Source of the DNA: Chionis minor
Lineage: Eukaryota; Chordata; Aves; Charadriiformes; Chionididae
Direction: 5' to 3'
Length of the DNA: 64,000 nt
Assembly (NCBI GenBank): GCA_013398295.1
Contig: VZSF01007241.1
Coordinates: 386,700-450,699 of the forward strand
Positions 59,581 through 64,000 of this stretch are shown here, one piece after another (the stretch's first letter is position 1; every line of letters starts with the position of its first letter). Under the pieces are notes generated by a model. It ran no database searches. It worked only from the letters and a program-made list of their open reading frames with translations, and was not told the DNA's origin. Position numbers and translations under genes: made by a program.

Positions 59581-62166
59581 GAGAGAATTTGTGCTGATGC
59601 TCCCTACTCAGCTCCCAAACATTGATATTTAAATTAAGTGTATCTGGAAACTAATGTGACTGTGATGGAAAAGTGGACAGAATAATGGAGGGGAAGGTAA
59701 TTTGCCATGGAGGAGACATTCTTAAAAGGCTTTCTTCTTCCTAATGAAAATTTCTTGCAGGTAAATGGTCCACCTCTGCTCTGTCTGTCATTATTTATTT
59801 AGGGCTGTTCCATTCCTAGAAGTCAACCCCCCACCTTCAGCAAGTGGCAATTGTAGTGACTACAGGTGGGAAGAGATGAGGAGGTGACAGTGGGGCAGGG
59901 ATGATGTGGAAGGTTAGCTGCAAGCACGGCACCTGGGGGTCCTGCGGGAACAGACACAGCTTGGTGAGAGATGAACACAGGGAATCTCTAGGGTTTGGAA
60001 GGAAGGGATTTCTGGAGTAAAAAGACTGGAACAGGAGGAATGATGAGATTTTTTTTTTTAATCACAAGGGAGATTTGCTTTAAAATAAAAAATAATCTTG
60101 CATGTTATAAGTCAGTCATTAGGGGGGATAAGGAGCAATTCATCTGTTCCTCCCAGCTATCCCTTGTGCCCGGCAAGACACAGCTGGTCAAGTGCATTGT
60201 TTTATGAACAGAAGAGATGTTTCCCACTCCACTTTAAGAGGAAAAAATTGACTGTTGCTAGATACAGTTGAGGATCTGAGCGTTGTAGATTTTGTTCTGA
60301 AATCTTGGATTACTACTTTTTACCTATATAGTATTTACAGGTATTGCCTTTGCTGTGAAGTAGTTTTGCACAGGACAATAGTACTACTCCCTGTCCCGAG
60401 GAAAGTCTTTCCAAGCTATGAGAGATAAAGAAGTACGTAATGGGAGGATGGATCGCAGATGGATCTGCGTGGCTGTTGAGATGGATAAGACTTTACTAGC
60501 CTTGTCCCATTCATTTGGCTGTAGCAACAGTGCTGCTGGAGATGCTGAGAATAAAAGGGAAGGATGGAGGCTGACCGGAAAACGGATCAAGGAAAAAAGT
60601 CCAGGCATGGTGTCCAGTGCTTTGATGATTGAAATCCCAGGTCTGGGAATTTCACAGCAGTAGAGGTTACGGAGGGAGGGATAGCAGAGCCTTGTTTTAG
60701 CCAGGGCTGGCCTCTGATGGCACCTGTGAGGACAGCAAGACTTGACACACGAGGCAGTTGTCTGGAGCACCTTTGGGTGCCCACCCAAGGGTCTGTCCTG
60801 CAGCCTGAGTGTTTGTGTGCTGCCTCAGGTACTGACCCAGACTGGAATGGATGCTTCTGGCACTGGACCAACATGCCTGTGTTTATCTGCCAGTGTTGCC
60901 ATCTGAGTCAGCTGCCTTTCAGAGCTTTCTTTTCAAATGCCATTAGCAGCATCCTAGCTCCTATCTCTCCAAGAGAAGTTCTATTCCTTAGCAAATGGGA
61001 ATTTTCTTTCCTTGTAAAGTAGAATCCTTCCAAGAGACAAGCAACCATCTTACAAGTTTACTGGTGCTTTTGACCAGTACAGTTTAAGCTTGGGTCACTG
61101 CTGAAGTGCCTTTGGAAAGTCATACTCTCTGTCCTTGACTTTTGGTCCTCCTCTTCCCACAGTGCTGCACCCCATTCTTCATTCCATTTAACGACAAGCA
61201 GTTGCCCTCTTCCCTAATGACAAAAGTTGTACTGGTAACAGCATCAGCCTGGCATGGAGCCTAGAATGAAGTGTCCCAGATATGGCATGAATGGGGTGCA
61301 GCAGCTTTGCAGGTAGGAAAGTGACAAATCCTTCTCTACTGTGAATTATCCCAGGCCCACACAGAAATGTCAGGCTCTAATTGTGACTGTCACTATTCAG
61401 ATATGAGACTTTGGGGCAAAGGGGGACAGTTCCAGGAGGGCGTCAGCTCAGTGGTCAGCTGGAGTCAGAAAGAAAGGTGGAACGTGAGGAGTTGAAAAGA
61501 GTAGAGAACAAAACCCAAAATACCCTTACACCTCTGAGGGAATCCATCAGGGATGCCAGGTTGCTGCTGCAAGGAGGGAAACGCAGCACAGTCAAGAGAC
61601 AAATTTTATTTCCTCTTGGACCAGACCTGGCTGTGGCACTGCAGAACATGCATGTATCCTTGTTGTCCAACAAAGTGGCTACCAACAGTCACTGGATGCG
61701 GTCAGAGGACAGATGGAAAGGATAACTATTTCGGGCTGTTTTGTACTCTAAAAAAAAATTAGAAAACACGCAGCAGGGTTCCTGCTGCAGAGCAGCGTGT
61801 GTGCATGCCGGCGTGCAGCATGGGCAGCAGGAGCTGCCGGGGCAGTGGGGCTGTGAGTCGAGCAGACCGTGTGTTTCCCTCTTGTCCTTGCACACTTCCC
61901 ACTCAGCTGGCTTCTGTCAGGAAGCATCCACCTCTTCCCACTTCCTCCCTGCCCGTTTGGGCTGGGCAATGTTCCAGCTGCCAGGCACCAGGGCAGGAGG
62001 CAGGCGGGAAAGCCTAGGGCTGCTGGGAGAGGAAGAGTGAGAGACAGGTACTGCGGTCTCTGAGCTGACATGCTGGAGGAAGGACCAGCGAGACCGCTGC
62101 AGTTTTATAATGTAAATACTTAACATGGGCCATTGCCACTTCAAAAGCTTTTACAACGATTAGCTA

Positions 62167-62210
62167 ATTAATCTCCTAGATTAATACCTGATCTCCTAGA
62201 GATCAGGTAT
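62167..62210. repeat. Two adjacent perfect palindromes sharing a core
   Basis: The first has arms attaatct and agattaat around cct (62167-62185). The second has 12-base perfect arms atacctgatctc and gagatcaggtat around cta (62184-62210). The core atctcctaga occurs in both, at 62171 and 62191, exactly 20 bases apart. Either arm pair could form a hairpin or bind a dimeric protein. Confidence 0.85.
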
Positions 62211-64000
62211 CTCTACTTGTCCAGCATGGAGCTGTTGCTTCTAATCCTGGCGGATCACCTCCCTGGCTTTACCTCCAAGTCACTCGGATTGTTACTGTCC
62301 CTCCACTATTCTAGTTTAATTACACTGTGGTTTCAGTGGTTCCTTAGTGCAGGATCTAACCACAGGGGATGGGCGACCCAAAGGAGTTGACCATGCATGA
62401 ATGGCTCCTGTGTGACGTGCTGCACGTGGAGTGCACGTGGTTATACTGGGTCTTCTCACCACCTCTGTTGCTCTCTAGGCTGTTTGAATGCTGGTTTTTA
62501 GTTTCTTCTTTCTTGGTTTCCTGTTTTTATTCAAAGTCTGCCCCTGTCTTACCAGCACTCCCTTGTACTTTGCTGGCACACCTGTACCTAATTCAGATGT
62601 GTGTTCAGTGTCTGTTATCTCTCCCCATTCTCCCTTGGTCATCTTTGGCCCTTCTGCTCCTGCTCACCTGGCTGCTGCTTCAGTCTTCCTCCTGAGTCTT
62701 GTAACTCTTTGTCCTCTACTCCTTCACTTCATCCCTTTCTATTGTGCTGCATCAATTACCCTTGCATCGTTGGATGGAGACTTTGTCCTGAAAGTCAAAG
62801 TTAAAGTGCTGATCTTAGTTGCTTAGGTGTTGCCTTCCAGCTTGGAATAGACGAGGGAATGTAGCATAAAGATGTCATGTCCATCAGCTGACCAGGTTTT
62901 CAATGGTTTTTTGTTCATTACTTGTGTGGAATTTTGTTACTATTTATTAAACTCCTATTTTGTATATTTTCATTCCAAATCCCCACAGATTTTTCTCCAC
63001 ATCTGTGAGATCAGGGATCTAAATGTTCATTAAACTGCCAGAGGCACATCAATTGTGAGAGATCTGTGCTATGCTTTGTGCTTGGTTTTGTTTTTGTTTC
63101 CCGCTGGAGCATAATCTATATTATGGGGATTACCAGGAACACTGAGCAAATAAAAAGTAGGTAACAAACTAAACCCTGGCTTTAACTGGGGACTAACATT
63201 TAGGTTAAAAATTGCACATAGTTAAAGATCAGTATATTTACCTGTTTTGCAAATGTTTCTTGGGGATGTTCAGACCAAAAAGGCTGTTGAAAGTGATGAA
63301 CAGTCTTTCTCCATTTCATGTGGTGTGCTGGTTTTTATTCCCCAATTTCATATTTGTGCCCACAGTATCTGGTTCACTCTGACCTGCCAGACCAAGCACA
63401 GTCCATTGGCCAGGCAGGATCTGTTTGTTCTTTAAAGATGCTATTTCTGTACTTATCATGCAGATGCTTTCCCAGCTGAGGGGGCATTAGCTGCAGCTCC
63501 TCAGGGAGGGACACTGGGACTTGAGCTCAGGGTGGAGGAAGCGAGATGGTCCCCTGAGTGGAAGGTGAAGAGTAGTTGTTCCTGCCAGGATAACTTGCCA
63601 GACAGGCTGCACTGTGAATGAACACCTTCTTGATCCTCTAACTAAGTGAGCTCAGTGCAGAAGAGCAATTTTTGGCACTGAGTCATCTGTTCTGTCTAGA
63701 GAGATTTTGCCAGGCTGTGGTCAGGAACAAGATGTGAGGTTAAGCAGTCAACCATGATTTTCCTGGAGTATCAAGTGAGAAGACAGTGTCCTGCTGAGAC
63801 AGCAAGCTGGCTGCTTCTGCCCTCCTCTGATGGCAACGTGAACAGGTATAGATGAGCAGACAAGGAGAAAAGAATCTGGGCACATGAATTGCTGTTGATC
63901 TTTGTATGTTCTGAAGATTTCTGGATGTAAACATGCAGATGTTCAATGACATTTTGCAGCAGGCACACAGTCGGTCCAGTGCTTGAGCTTGCTGCAGGCA

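Noticed and set aside
59551..59620. Splice-acceptor-like tract in PLEKHD1 intron 1
   Set aside because: The following sequence does not encode the expected FFIIKE continuation, and the tract is mainly a C homopolymer.

Overview
This window is vertebrate nuclear DNA, almost certainly from a bird. It carries several CR1 retrotransposon fragments with the bird-typical 3' end (tail of repeated ATTCTATG-like units) and one compact CpG-island promoter. Genes have short exons and introns of about 1-6 kb. The species cannot be named from sequence alone.

Layout. 1 to about 15.95 kb: no gene I can support, one CR1 fragment (3.88-4.10 kb) and a small CpG-dense patch near 3.5 kb. 15.96-23.9 kb, minus strand: complete ERH (enhancer of rudimentary homolog), 4 coding exons, 104 residues. 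23.5-24.6 kb: CpG island acting as a bidirectional promoter, with two same-orientation YY1-like motifs, ETS-like sites and GC boxes. 24.68-44.0 kb, plus strand: complete SLC39A9 (ZIP9 zinc transporter), 7 coding exons, 305 residues, with several possible polyadenylation signals in the next 1.3 kb. 45-57.9 kb: no confident gene, one minus-strand CR1 (50.3-50.76 kb), a 26-bp minisatellite (49.5 kb), and one exon-like hydrophobic open segment at 45.66 kb. 57.91-58.06 kb, plus strand: first coding exon of PLEKHD1, start of its PH domain. The rest (to 64 kb) is PLEKHD1 intron 1; the next exon is not in the window.

The order ERH(-) / SLC39A9(+) / PLEKHD1(+) matches what I recall of human 14q24, so this is a conserved syntenic block. 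ERH and SLC39A9 share a head-to-head promoter and have unrelated jobs (nuclear RNA-processing adaptor; Golgi/plasma-membrane zinc transporter), so co-regulation is through the promoter only. I did not find a clear novel system. The best leads are two exon-like segments inside or just past SLC39A9, a double palindrome in PLEKHD1 intron 1, and a Gly-to-Ser change near the ERH C-terminus.
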